In this document: piece after piece, positions 49,466 to 61,013 of the stretch
Numbering within the stretch: position 1 is the stretch's first letter
Layout of the letters: each line of letters begins with the position of its first letter
Assembly: GCA_008921705.1 (NCBI GenBank)
Contig: VFFE01006624.1
Location: forward strand, 741,418 to 805,417
Source of the DNA: Burhinus oedicnemus
Lineage: Eukaryota > Chordata > Aves > Charadriiformes > Burhinidae
DNA: 64,000 bases
Direction: 5' to 3'
Translations under genes and position numbers: made by a program
The notes under the pieces: model-generated
The model's database searches: none
What the model was told of the DNA's origin: nothing
What the model saw: only the letters and a program-made list of their open reading frames with translations

Positions 49466-52400
49466 ACTACAGCCTTGCCAATTAAATCTGCAGAAAAGCT
49501 GAGCTGGGGACTTCAATTTAACCGCACAGTTGGCACTGTGCTTGTACTTCAATATTTCAGCTGCCTTTGGCAATGAGACGAGAATAAAATGTATCTCTGA
49601 ACTAAACGTCCAGCATTTTATTCTCAGAAACATAACTTCGGTTGTGTAAAATCTTTATCATACATGAAAGCAAAAAGGGACTTTGCAGAGCCACGTGTCC
49701 AGAGCTCTTTGTGAGTCACTTCTGATTTGCACTCAGACGCTCATGTGCTAGGTGCTCGAGCTTGCAAAAGCAGACGATGACTTTGGGCCCCATTTTGTGA
49801 AGCTCAGGCCCTTAGTATCAAGTTAGTACAGAAAGAGTGAAAATCTACAGACAAAACAAAGATTAGAGCTTGAAATGCACCACTTCTCCCGGCAGAAAGA
49901 GTCTGCCAGAAAGCACAGTAAATTTAGTCACAGTACAATGCCTATTACTCTCAGCGCATGATTAAAGCTGCTTTCTCTTGGACCACACACACATGTAGTC
50001 TGTCCCCCTCTTGGGAGAAATGTCTCCTTCTGCCCACGGCCCAGATGAATTATAGTCACAACCACTTTGAAGATTTACAGAACACACAAAGGGGCAACCT
50101 GAAACAATAATGGTATTTCCCTGAAATGCGTCTCTTCTCAATGAAGGCATTTTCTCAGGAATATGCAAGACGTGATTCCAGTTTTCTGAGACAACACTCA
50201 TTATTACAAAGCTGTTTCAGAAAGAACTTGAATTTCTCATTGCTCTAAATCCCATGACTTTATAGCCTGGTGCAAAAATCCTGGGGAAAAGGTGTGGGAA
50301 GCTGTGGGGCAACAGTCCCTCAGTGACATTTTCTGGCATCTTGAATTGGGCTCTGTGACATGGCAGAAATCGTCCACAGTGTCCCCAGCCTGGCTGCATG
50401 CTGCCTGTCCTCTCTCCTGAATAACTATGCCCATCAGGGAGTTCATTCTGTGCAGGATCTCTTTTCCCTGGGGAGCTACCAGCAGGTTTTTAAACATGGT
50501 GCTTTAGACCTGGGCTTCTACACAGAGAAGTATGTTGATGGCAAGTAGTGTGTCCCTACCAGCTGGTTCTGGAGGTACTTGAATTTTGGGCTTGCTCACC
50601 CATCCAGGGACCTGGGCTCACCCCATGTTCCACTTTAACCTAGGCTGGAATTTGTCCTCTTCGCAGTGAGGAAGGAAACTGTACCATGTCAGTGCTGATA
50701 GTCAGTTTGTATTTTTCTGCAGAAGCTGCAATCACCTGGGAAGAACCGTAGCACAAAATGGCAGCAGGAAGGGGCCTGCCAGCAGACCTGGGCAGATGTA
50801 CCATGCAATGGGTCATGGGTCAGTGGAGATGCAACTTTGCCATAGAGAAGCCTTGTCTTGTCAAATCTGCACCCCGTTCCCCCAACTTAGTCTGGGGTAG
50901 GCAATGGTTTGACTGTGGCTTGCTTTGGGAATTTGTAAGAGGCAGCCCTGTAAAAGCTGAATCATCTCCTCCACGTTGCACAGGTTAAGATGAAGGTGGA
51001 CAGCCCTGCCGAAAGCTCTTCCTACTGATGTTGTTTATGACACACAGTGTTGCAGGCTAAAGGGTTTTAATAAATTTAAATAAGGTTGCTTTTAAACCGC
51101 AAATTTTCCAATTTTATTTGGGATGGTTCCTCAGACTTTGCGAGTAGATCAAAACCCACGATTTGTAATTTATTTCAAATGAAAAAAACTGATGCAGAAA
51201 ATATTTTGAGAGGAGTATTTGTTTTCCATGGAAAATTTCAATAGTTATTTAGACCCAAAAAGGAAAAGGCCTAAACCTGAAAAAATTCTGGGTTTTGGTC
51301 AAAAAATATAATATTCTGGTTTGGAGATGATGCTACAGTGCCCCATGGTAGATGTGGTTCAGTTGCCTCATGTCTCCACCCAGTTTAAGGGAGAGGCTCC
51401 TGACCACAGGATCTTTTTCATGGTACAGCATGGGTGACTACTGGTAAGTTCTTTTCCCTCACCTACAGCAGTATTTTGCAGGACACCCTGCTCACAGCAG
51501 ATGATGGATGTATGTGGCATTATGGCCACAATTCTTACAAGGTCCCATGGCAGCGCTTTTGTTTCATTATTTGACGTGTTCACTGGAAAGTGTTCAGGTT
51601 TTAATTTTTTCAGGTTTTGATTTTTCCCAAGAATGCCAAACTACTCCTGGGGGAAATAAAAACAATCTCAAATTGGTTCTAGTTAAAAGTCTGACAGGTG
51701 GACTTCCCCTTATTTTCTATGTATTTGGCCTTTATATGTAATTCTTTCTGAATTTTGACATGTGTTTTGACAACTGACTGAAGTCAGGCTCTTGAGCATT
51801 TCCCAGGCATCCCAGGGGAGCAGGTGATGTGTATCAAACCCTTTTGGTCCCATTCCTATGGGTCGTGTTTGGAGTACCAGAATGCCATCCCCAGCTGCTG
51901 GGGGGCATTGGGTGTTGTGCTGAGGACTGAACCAGGAAAACACTGTGGTGATGATAAAAGTGGGCCCACTCTAATCCTGCATCAGGGCTGAGCTCAGTTC
52001 TCTGTAGAAATATTTTGACAGATCAAACATGGCATTTGTTTTAAAGTAAACTGATTTTAATACAGAAACTGATGTAATAAGTGCATCATTAAAATGCTCA
52101 TGATCTTTATGTTACATGTTGTCACTATTAAAAGTAAAATGTAAATAATGTTAAAATACCATGGTTTATTACAGTAAATTCACTCATTTTCAGAAGAACT
52201 TGAAAAATGGAATTTGAGGATTTCTACAAAGTTTTTTTCCAATTCTCACCCATTTGTATCTGTACTTCTAGTATTTTGATTACAACTAGCTTCAGTCTAA
52301 ATAACCAGTCCAATAATCAGACTGCATAGTTTGCGGAATTATAGTACTTGAGCTTTTAGAAGATGTTAGTGAGTTTGTAGGACTTGCACAGAAGACCTTA

Positions 52401-54179
52401 GTGTAGACGAAGTCTCTTCGTGTGGGGTGCATAGAAAACAGGTACTGGAATTATCAACGGTTTCTCAGCATTACTGCAGCAGCAGTCCACATCGCTGGGG
52501 TTATGTGGCCACCATGTGGTAATACAGAAGAAAGATAAACTGAATTTTCACTTGCTGCATCTAAATTTTCTGCGAATGATTTGCAGAAAGTGCATACATT
52601 CATTTTCTCAAGGACATTCCTTGGATAATTTCCTCTTCATTTACAGAATTAATTCAGTAAAAAATTAAATCATTTACAACAGCACCTGAATCACAGTACA
52701 GGAATGATCCTTGCAATGGATTTCAGCTGTCTGCCTGGAAGGCAAGTTTTATTAGGGAAAAAACTAATTTCTGTGTAACTTCCAAAAAGACACTGATGGG
52801 TAAATAGACAAACCCAGTATCTGTACCTCAATTCATAGACAGAAAATGATGACACTGAAAAGATACGGAAAACATATGTTTGAACTTGAATCACCACACA
52901 GTTTAATGGAAAGCTGTTTGACAACTCTCAGGAGTAAGAGACGAGCCCTGAAGAGGCAATTCCTTCAGCTCCAGGAAACAACTTCTTCATTCATCTTGAA
53001 AAGTCCAGTTTCTAAATTCCTTTCAATGAACACAAATAATGATGTAAAGGATATACATGGCAATTTGTTTTTCATACAAATAGTAACTAACATTCATTTC
53101 TGGTGACATAGTCACCTTTACTGTTGAGCAACTGGGAATCTGGGAAAGAAAGTAAGTGAGCACCCTATAAGGATCCAGGAGTTGGAAGGTGAAGGTAGAC
53201 AGGCTGGTTCTGCAGTGACTGTGCATGACCTGGTTCTCCAAGCCACCAGTACCACCAAACATACAAGCCATAAAGTCGGTCTGGCCACAACCAGGAGGGA
53301 ATTTCTCTGGATGTCCAGTTAGAAATAACACCAGAAAGTCAAATGGAAGTTTGGAACAATTTTTCTTGCTGCTCAAGGTTCACAATTCTCCAATGTTACT
53401 GCATTAGCCTTCAGAAAGATGCTTTAGCAATTATTTTAAAAAAATCATATAAAACTTAACACACAGCTGAATTATTCCAGCTATATCTAGAGATCAGATG
53501 TACTCTGTTGCACAAGCAAAATTCCTCCTGACTATCAGTGTACTCTGGAACAAGGGGATAACACTTCCGCTTTGTGTTTTCTTGCTTGATTCCAAGAGAA
53601 TGAAGAAGAAATGCCCAAATTTCCATTTCACTGAGTTTCCTGTGTTCAGGGACACAGGTCCTAGAAACAGAGTTAATGAAAGGCCAAGGGAGAAATGTTT
53701 CTATGAGCTCCCTGTTAAATATTGGCAGATAGCACCATGAGACACATTTGCTTCATGTTAATGCTCAGCCAAGATTAACTTGTACAGCAAATATTGACCC
53801 AAACAATGGCATTCTGGCAAAAGAATCATCAGTTACAGTTTTGTGATATGTCCCCCTCCTAAACACCTCCCCCATAATCTTTGTGCCATGCTCCCAGTGT
53901 ATGTTTTGGGGTAGGATAATGTAAGACCTTTTTTTCCCTGTAGACAATTTTACTAAATCCAGTTACTTACTCTGCATAGGCTGCATAGGTTGCCTTGGGT
54001 GACTAAAACTTCCAAATTAAGGGGTTTAGGATACTAGGTCTAGAAAGGGCTACTCCCAGGCAAATTCTGTCCTTTCTGAGTATAAACAAGTCAAATAACC
54101 CTCATCCAATGAAGATGATAGGAATGTACTTAATGCTGTTTCCATTCAGCAAAATACATAAAAATATTTGAAGAACTGA

Positions 54180-54420
54180 ATGTGCTTAAGCAGGTGCTTA
54201 GGTGTTTTGCTGACTCAGGCTCTTTATACCTAAATTTCAACTCTGTCAAAGGGGATAATAATACTTTATGCTTATTCTCCTTTTCTCTCCTCTACTTAGT
54301 ATTTAAGCCCTTTGGCACGGGAAAGATCTTTCATTGTATTTTGGAGCTGAACAGTAATGAGGCGTTGAGCTATCTCAGTCACTGCCTGTAGGCACTAATG
54401 CTATGAAGTACTCTAAAATA
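54180..54420 (+). repeat. Probable ancient amniote repeat remnant
   Basis: GTGCTTAAGCAGGTGCTTAG, AAGGGGATAATAATACTT, CCCTTTGGCACGGGAAAGATC and GCCTGTAGGCACTAATGCTA fall in the order seen in old amniote dispersed repeats ('gggataataatac ... ctctttggggcagggac ... cctaggcactac'). It is diverged, and the ends and name are uncertain. Confidence 0.35.
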
Positions 54421-54940
54421 CATTCCAAGAACTTAGATATGTACATGTATATCTGATTTAATATTTATTTATTTGTATGTTTATCCCATCCCTTTATCTC
54501 TGTGGAATATTTCCTACTGATAAAGCCAATGTTGTGCTTTTTAATCAAACCTTGAGAGATGTGCTTGCCAATGAATGAATCAGAGTAAACAGTTTACATC
54601 ACCTTTGACTAACACCTTTCCGCATTTTGTTGAAAATTATGAATACTTTTAAAACTATAACAGTAAGGCCATTTTATGATTAAGTGATCTGTTGCCTGTT
54701 AAGCCTTCTCTTAGGCTCAGAATAGTTGCTAGTTCTGCATTCATTTATCTAATAGAAGAACAGAAATTAGAAGCTACAAACACAGGAACTTTTATGTCTC
54801 AGTTTCTGATTTTTTACTAAGCAAGTTCCAAATGCAGTGGTATGACCAGGTCTTTGATGTCCTACCTCAGAAAGAACGCTTTTTGAAAATCCTGTCAGAT
54901 ACAGGCCTAAACTTTAATTTATCATCTATGGTACATCGTC

Positions 54941-55035
54941 CTGTCCTGTCCTGTCCTGTCCTGTCCTGTCCTCTCCTCTCCTCTCCTCTCCTCTCCTCTC
55001 CTCTCCTCTCCTCTCCTCTCCTGTCTTCTCCCCTC
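54941..55035 (+). repeat. Composite pentanucleotide microsatellite (CCTGT)6-(CCTCT)10
   Basis: Six CTGTC units (54,941-54,970) run straight into ten CTCTC units (54,971-55,020), then one more CTGTC and degenerate C/T blocks. The second block is a pure pyrimidine run, so the other strand is a pure purine run able to form triplex structures. It is long and uninterrupted, so it is likely to vary in length between individuals. Confidence 0.95.
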
Positions 55036-55039
55036 CCCT

Positions 55040-57530
55040 GCATGCTAGTGCTGGGCTAACCACAAACTCTGTTCCCCTCTGAAACTGTTTCGCAGCTCCC
55101 ATTATCATCTGCAGTTCAGCAGATTGAATAGTTCTGCAGAGTATATGATTTCTGGCAGCTTGCATTCTTGTTTTTGCCATCCTTGCATTGAAAACACTTC
55201 ACATGACCACTGATTCTGGTTTGCCTGGTGACTCAGCTGGTGCTCTGCTTCCACCAGAGAGCAGTATCACACTACTTGGTACCTCCCTGTTCTCAGCTTT
55301 GAAGACTGAGTTTAAAATGGGAAATATTCTTCACCTTTGCTTGTAAAATGTGCTATTACAGTTTTGTTTGTATGTGTTTAGTAATTTATAGATAGATATT
55401 TTACAGGATATTTCAGTTATGTGGTGCCGAACCAGGCAGACAATGCAATGACCCTCTTGTCTAATTGCTATTCTGCAGCTTTATCATACTGTAAAAGCAA
55501 ACTTCCACTCACGTGTCACTACTCAGTAGCAATAGCAAAGCGAAAATGGCATTCTTCAGTTTACAGTTTTTATATTAATATAGCTGTCTTGTGAGACCTC
55601 ATCCGCTATCTTTGAAGATCTTTTCAACAATCTCACAAGCCTCCCAGTTGACCTTTGTTTTTACCTCCCAGTTGCCAGCTAGGTCTACTGAGCCCTGACT
55701 TCAGTGTTCCTGTAAGTGAGGTTGTGCTCCATCTTACACTGCTTTCACCACAGGGCACCTGACCAGTAACATGACTGCATCAGATCCTCAGGCCACAGAA
55801 GAAGCACAGCACCTCTGTTTTTATATTTTCTTCACAATCTACAAGCTCTTATACATCATTTTGGCTAGATAGGAAAACATAATGAAATGCAGCTTGCCCT
55901 TGGAGTGAAGAGTTTGCAGGTAGACAGCACTCCCATAGGCAGAAGGACCCCCACAAAAGAGCTAAGGTCCCTGGACAGTAACATCCTACCAAAAGGTCCT
56001 GCTGTGCCAGCAGCCCCATCAGACAAGGCGAGGGTGCACTGAGCAGATTCTGCAGCCAGAAGCCCAGAAGGAAATGCCACAGCAGGGTTTCAGGTTTCTC
56101 AAGTGTCTTCAGTGCAGAAGACTTGCAGGTCTGTAAAAGCAGCTTGGGTCCTCAGGTTCAGATTTAACACTCTCCCCAGCTTTCTCCTCCCCATCCAGCT
56201 CCTCACTACCCCAACCCAGAGGCTGGGACCCAGTTCAGTCCAGTGTTCTTCCTCCATGCTCAACCCAGTGCTGCAAAAGGACGTCATACACATTGGTAAC
56301 AGAACATGAGGGAGAAGATCTAGGCTAGAACAGTTGACACTTTCATGGAGGACTTTGTTCTGAGAGTCCATGAGAAAAGCCTGTTGCTTCCAATTGTAAA
56401 CAAATAAGCACTACACAGAAACCTTTCTCTGAAGTTCAGGTTTCTTCACCCTGAAAAAAAAAAAAAAAGATTTAGCTGACTGCCATGTTTTTAAAAGAAA
56501 AAAATTGCATCCATTGGTGTAAACCTCTTTTCATTCCAATTGCAAAAACTTTGCAGTTTAGACTTACATATCTCTTAGATAGATCTATTTTAGCCATTAA
56601 GGGTTCCTTTTCTGTGTTTCTCTGATGATGATGAGTCTGCATATTTATATTCCCAGCCTGAACATTATGCTTTGACTGATGCTGTGCTGTTCTCGTTCAT
56701 GACTCCTATCAGGACAGGTTGAACACTCAGGATAGGGGTTAGTGGTCCATGTCTACTCTTGTTCAGGCCTCAGATAATTTTAAAAGCTCATGGTTAATAC
56801 ATTGGGAGAAAACCACTGCTGCCTTGGAGATTTCAAGACATAATTGTAGTTATTTTGGTAACACAAATAAAACTCTTCCCTGGGCAATGGGGAAGAGACA
56901 CCTGCAGATTTCTTAGCTAATAAAAGTTGCTTATTCAGCAACCATTAAAGTGCCTGAGCCAAACTAAAAACAACTGCTACGCTGGGTTTTTTTTTTCCTT
57001 TTCTTGATAATTTGTCTCACTGGAAGTGCACAGGGTGGCTGACTATATGGGCAATGCTTTCTGTGCTCAGGACCACATTTATCCAGCTGTACCCAGAACA
57101 GCTTGCTCTCAAGTGACATATTTTCTAAATGTGAGGATTTGACAGTTCCAGTAGTAGTTCTGAACGTGTGAAGCAAACATATATATTTTTTTAGTTTAGT
57201 CAGTCTTTCAGTTTTACGTAACAAAAAGCATGGACTTCATCTGCTTAGGTCAGCATGACTAGGAAAGTGGTGAAGCTTTATTGACAACAGAAATAACTTG
57301 TTAAAATGAACAAAACTACATTAATCTGCAGCACTGGGTCAGGTCAGGATCTCCATAACTTTGTCCATTTTCAGATTTCTTTTCAACATTCAGGCCTTGC
57401 TTGCTAAAAGATGCTTTCATGGATGTTTTGCAAGCCTGTAAAAATCAGTGATTTTGTCTTAAAGTAGGGAAAAGTGATTTGAGGGGAATCTCACTCTAAG
57501 GATTCTGTTTTGTTTGAACTTAAAACTCAG
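55040..57530. other. Non-coding DNA, nothing recognised
   Basis: Unique-looking sequence with an A15 run at 56,454-56,468. Open frames are at most 90 codons. Confidence 0.6.
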
Positions 57531-57703
57531 GTGGTACAAAAAGAATTGAAAAACAAATTGAAAACCAGAAGGTGAAACCAAATCCAATGAGTTCCTATCA
57601 GTTCAGAATAACAAATCAGACTGAACGTGCTTTCAACTCTGTCCTTGAAACCAGAGTTATAAAACTACCTGTGGAAAATGTACATATAAGTGAAGGGGAA
57701 AAG
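57531..57703 (+). other. Exon-like open stretch with splice-like borders (speculative)
   Basis: AAAACTCAG ends at 57,530 and a frame then stays open through 57,703, where AAAAG|GTTAAT could act as a donor. The length would be 173 bp, so the exon would change phase. The peptide starts with a lysine/glutamate helix-like segment (TKRIEKQIENQKV) and continues with mixed hydrophobic residues (LETRVIKLPVENVHI). I do not recognise it. Both splice signals are weak. It lies directly upstream of the segment that was duplicated into the neighbouring CR1. Confidence 0.13.
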
Positions 57704-57740
57704 GTTAATACAAACTCTTCTAAAATATATTTCGCGATTT

Positions 57741-57940
57741 TTGCTTCTAATTCTTTTCTCAGATATCTCTACCCTAGAAAAACATTGGGTGGGCTTTTTT
57801 AGGGAGGGGTGGGGAGGAAGGAGAAACACAAGTATTGTAGTTGAACCACACTTCTTTCATTGTCTTTTTTTCCCTCTAAAATGTCTGAACTGTTCCAGTA
57901 TTTTAACTCAGATTACCAACACATATTTTTTGGAACATAT
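57741..57940 (+). repeat. Local direct duplication, source-like copy (200 bp)
   Basis: The segment running from TTGCTTCTAATTC to TTTTTTGGAACATAT is repeated in the same orientation 641 bp downstream. Ten substitutions and one 1-bp indel separate the two copies (about 5%). Here it sits in non-CR1 sequence on both sides, so this is the likely original location. Confidence 0.93.
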
Positions 57941-58381
57941 TATTTTGTTCTTCCAAGTCGTGTCTTGTGACAGATGTACCAAATGTCATAGCAAAGAAAT
58001 CCATGCTTTCCGACCTTAAAATAGACATTGTCTCTGCTCCGTCCCCCATGCTGTCCACTGAGCCTGTGCTCCCGTCTGTGACAATGACATTAAAAGCATC
58101 CCAGGACTCAAAAAAATGTGTGACAATTTTCAGATGGAGTAGTTGCTAGGGAAGAGTTTCCTGGAAGCCAGAAGCTTTGCTGGATAAATATCTCTTTACC
58201 ATCCTTGCAAGTTGAGTGCTATCAAGACACAAGACAAAACTGTTATGTAAGGAGCAATGCAGGATTCACAGGCTCACAGAATAACTAGTGATGGAAGACA
58301 GCTCTGGAGATTGTGTAGTCCAAGCCCCTGATCAAAGAAGGGTTATCTAGAGCAGGTTGCTCAGGACCATGTCCAGTCAGG

Positions 58382-58580
58382 TTGCTTCTAATTCTTTTCT
58401 CAGATATCTCTACCCTAGAAAAACACTGTGTGGGCTTTTTTTGAGAGAGGTGGGGAGGAGGGAGAAACACGAGTATTGTAGTTGAACCACACTTCTTTCA
58501 TTGTCTTTTTTCCCTCTAAAATGTCTGAACTGTTCCAGCATTTTAACTCAGATTACCAGCACACATTTTTTGGAACATAT
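58382..58580 (+). repeat. Local direct duplication, copy embedded in CR1 (199 bp)
   Basis: The partner of 57,741-57,940. On the left, CR1 sequence stops after CATGTCCAGTCAGG. On the right, CR1 resumes with AGCTCTGAGAATGGAAACTCC, which corresponds to the usual ATCTCCAAGGATGGAGACTCC. The insert therefore replaces only a few CR1 bases, and a short shared 'atat' at the right junction suggests microhomology. Confidence 0.93.
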
Positions 58581-59112
58581 AGCTCTGAGAATGGAAACTC
58601 CACAAGCTCTCTGGACAGCCTGTTCCAGTGTTTGGTCACTCTAACAGTAGAAAATTTTTTCTTGGATAGAATTTCATGTGGTTTACTTTGTGCCCATTGC
58701 CTCTTTTCCTGTCAGCAGGCACTACTGAGAAGAGTCTGGCTCTGTCTTCTTTAACCCCCTACACCCATCAGATATTTATACACATTGAAGAGATGCCCCT
58801 GAGCCTGTCTTCTCCAGGCTGAACAGTCCCACCTTTCTCAACCTCTCCTCATATGTCCAATCCCCCATCCCTTAATCATCTTCATGGCTCTTTGCTGGAC
58901 TTGCTGCAGGAAGTCCATGTCTTGTACTTAGGAGCCCCGACCTGGACCCAGCACTCTAGATGTGTCTCATCAGTGCTGAGAGGAATGACCTCCTAAGGCA
59001 GACAAGAAGGCTATTTGCCTTCTTTGCTGCAAGGGTGTATTGCTAGGTCATGTTCAGCTGGTTGTTCCCCAAGATCCCCAGGGCCTTCTCTGCAAAGCGG
59101 CTTTCCAGCCAG

Positions 59113-60022
59113 TCAGTTCCCATCCGGTACTGGTGCATGACACCATTCTTCTCCACATGTAGTACTTGGCATTTCTCTTTTGTTTAGCAAGATGGGGTTC
59201 CTGTCAGCCCTTTCCTCCAGCTTGTTGAGGTCCCTCTGAATGGCAGCACAGACATCTGTTGTGTCAGCCACTCCTCCTAGTTGTGTACCATCTGCAAACT
59301 TGCTGAGGGTGCATTCTGTCCCATCATCCAGGTCATGAATGAAGATGTTAGACAGTGTTGGCCACAGCACTAACTGCTGAGTTACTCCACTAGTGACTGG
59401 CCTCCAGCTGGACATTGCACTGCTGATTCCAACCCCATGAGCCTGGCAGTTCAACTAGTTTTCAGTCCACTTCAGTGTCCACTTACCTAGCTTGTACATC
59501 ATCAGTTTGTTAATAAGGATATTATGGCAGACTGCATTGAAAGCCTGACTAAATTGCTCTCCTCTCATCCACCAAGCTAGTCATTTTGTCATAGAAGGCT
59601 TCTGTTAGGCCAGGCATGATTTCCCTTTCATAAATCCTGCTGACTACTCCCAATCACCGTCTTGCCCTTCATTACTTGGAAATGGCTTCCAGTAAAATTT
59701 GCTCCTTCACCTTCCCAAGGACTGAGGTGAGGCTGACTGGTCTGTAGTTCCCCAGATCCTCCTTCTTGTCCCTCCTGAAGACAGGAGTAACATTTCTTTT
59801 CTTCCAGTCCTCAGGAAACTCTTCTAAGCTTCATGAACTTTCAAATATTTTTGAGAGTAGCCTCACAGTGACACTGGCCATCTCCATCGGCACCTGTGGG
59901 TGCATGCCATTAAATCCCATGGGCCTGCAATTGTGAAGATACTTCAGTTGTCTGAAGAAGGCCTTATCTACACCTTTCTGCCCAGGTAGTCTGTAGCAGA
60001 TTCCCATAAACACATCAGCCAT
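59113..60022 (-). pseudogene. CR1 ORF2 reverse transcriptase region, decayed and fused to endonuclease fragment
   Basis: On the minus strand 60,022-59,831 reads an endonuclease-type segment (MGICYRLPGQKGVDKAFFRQL). It passes without interruption into the start of the RT region (RPMGFNGMHPQV, equivalent to the usual GPDGMHPRVL). This implies a deletion of several hundred bases of coding sequence between the two. Further on, RT motifs are visible at 59,454-59,113: WRPVTSGVTQQLVLWPTLSNIFI, where CR1 normally has [20 protein letters not shown], and FADGTQLGG, where the catalytic FADD has lost its second Asp. Several stops and frame changes separate the pieces. A reverse transcriptase with a changed catalytic pair would be inactive. 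Confidence 0.88.
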
Positions 60023-60024
60023 GT

Positions 60025-60744
60025 TGGTTCACCCACAAATAGTGACCCAAAAACTCTCAGCTGGCTCATCACCCATCCTAAGGCTGAGCTGCATGTACTC
60101 TCTCACAAATGCTCTCTCACATAAAGGGTGACTCTCCACTTTGCCTTGCTGGTCTGCCCTTCCTAAAGAGCTTATAACCATTCATTGCTGCATTCCAGTT
60201 GTGTGAGCTATTCCACCTTGTTTCTGTGATCCCAATGAAACCATCAACCTGCAACTGCACACAGATCTTTACTTTCTCCTGTTTATTCCTTGTGTGACGT
60301 GTGTTAGTATACAGGCACTTCAGTTTCACCCACTCGTACTGGTTTCACAGAAAATGTGTGAGAGCTGCCCTCATCATGCTGTTCTTTCAACACTTTATTT
60401 ATAAGCACACACTTGAGATGATCCCCCTTCAACACTGTACAGCTGATCACCAGGTCTCTCCTGTCCCCATCACTCGGCACACATTGCTTGTCACCCCATG
60501 CACCACACTCGCTTGATTGCTGCTTTCCCTTCCTTATCATTCCTAGTTTAAATCTCTCCTTACAAGGTTGACCAGCCTGTTGGCAAAGATGCTTTTTCCC
60601 CACTTTGCCAGGTGGATCCCATTTACGCCAAGCATTCCTTAGGCCTCGAAGCATCCCATGGTTGTGAAAAACAAATTCCTGTTGTTGACACCAGCTGTTG
60701 TTGACACCAGTTATTGGCCTGCAGGTCTGCTTTTTGGAGTACAC
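60025..60744 (-). pseudogene. CR1 ORF2 5' part: apurinic-like endonuclease N-terminus and upstream segment
   Basis: The minus-strand frame at 60,329-60,117 shows the start of the CR1 endonuclease: LYTNTRHTRNKQEKV, then GFIGITETRWNSSHNW, in which the ITET-W motif contributes the metal-binding Glu. It ends in NGYKLFRKGRP. A change of frame then gives EYMQLSLRMGDEPAESFWV, which continues the same domain. Upstream, 60,744-60,304 is open for 146 codons and ends in SVKPVRVGETEVPVY, a sequence I associate with CR1 just ahead of the endonuclease. A stop and a frameshift separate it from the domain. A perfect 16-bp tandem pair lies at 60,679-60,710. Confidence 0.8.
60679..60710 (+). repeat. Perfect 16-bp tandem pair inside CR1 5' segment
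   Basis: CTGTTGTTGACACCAG occurs twice back to back. Confidence 0.9.
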
Positions 60745-61013
60745 TTCGTGGGATATTTTCTTGCCTTCCTTATGCAGACTATTTCAATAGTCCTTTCACA
60801 GCAGAAGCGTTTTGTCCCTCATCCTATTTGTTACACATATTCACAGTCGATAACCAATCTGTACTAACTTACTGGCAGCCAGGAATACATTTCATTTACT
60901 CATTTACTCTTTGTTTCAATTGCTAGCTATGATAAAGTGGCCTGCTATGTTTGATACAATCAGGACTTGAATGATAGGAAATGAATAAAAGCTACTTTCC
61001 CTCTTTTCTCCAC

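Larger units (their letters stand above)
46906..54930. other. Non-coding DNA, nothing recognised as a gene
   Basis: AT-rich with a GC-richer patch at 47.6-47.9 kb (open frames up to 113 codons, no domain). Contains an AAAC/AAAT simple repeat at 49.19 kb and an old repeat remnant at 54.18-54.42 kb. The exon-like frame at 52.85-53.1 kb has no convincing splice sites. Confidence 0.55.
58262..60745 (-). mobile_element. CR1 LINE, long decayed copy with an internal deletion and a foreign insert
   Basis: The left end carries a CR1 tail (GATTCACAGGCTCACAGAAT, then GGTTATCTAGAGCAGGTTGC). The 3' UTR and ORF2 C-terminal region follow, interrupted at 58,382-58,580 by 200 bp of non-CR1 sequence. Read on the minus strand, the order is: a segment ahead of the endonuclease (about 60,744-60,330), endonuclease N-terminal part (60,330-59,955), then reverse transcriptase (about 59,950-59,110) and 3' UTR. 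A full-length CR1 is about 4.5 kb. This copy lacks the far 5' end and most of the region between endonuclease and RT. Many frameshifts and stops make it non-functional. Confidence 0.92.

Noticed and set aside
52846..53106. A plus-strand frame of 86 codons with a basic, helix-like N-terminus, considered as an exon.
   Set aside because: No convincing acceptor or donor at its borders and an overlapping longer minus frame; no family recognised.
56454..56468. A run of 15 A, considered as the tail of a processed pseudogene or SINE.
   Set aside because: No recognisable mRNA or SINE body precedes it and no flanking target-site duplication was found.
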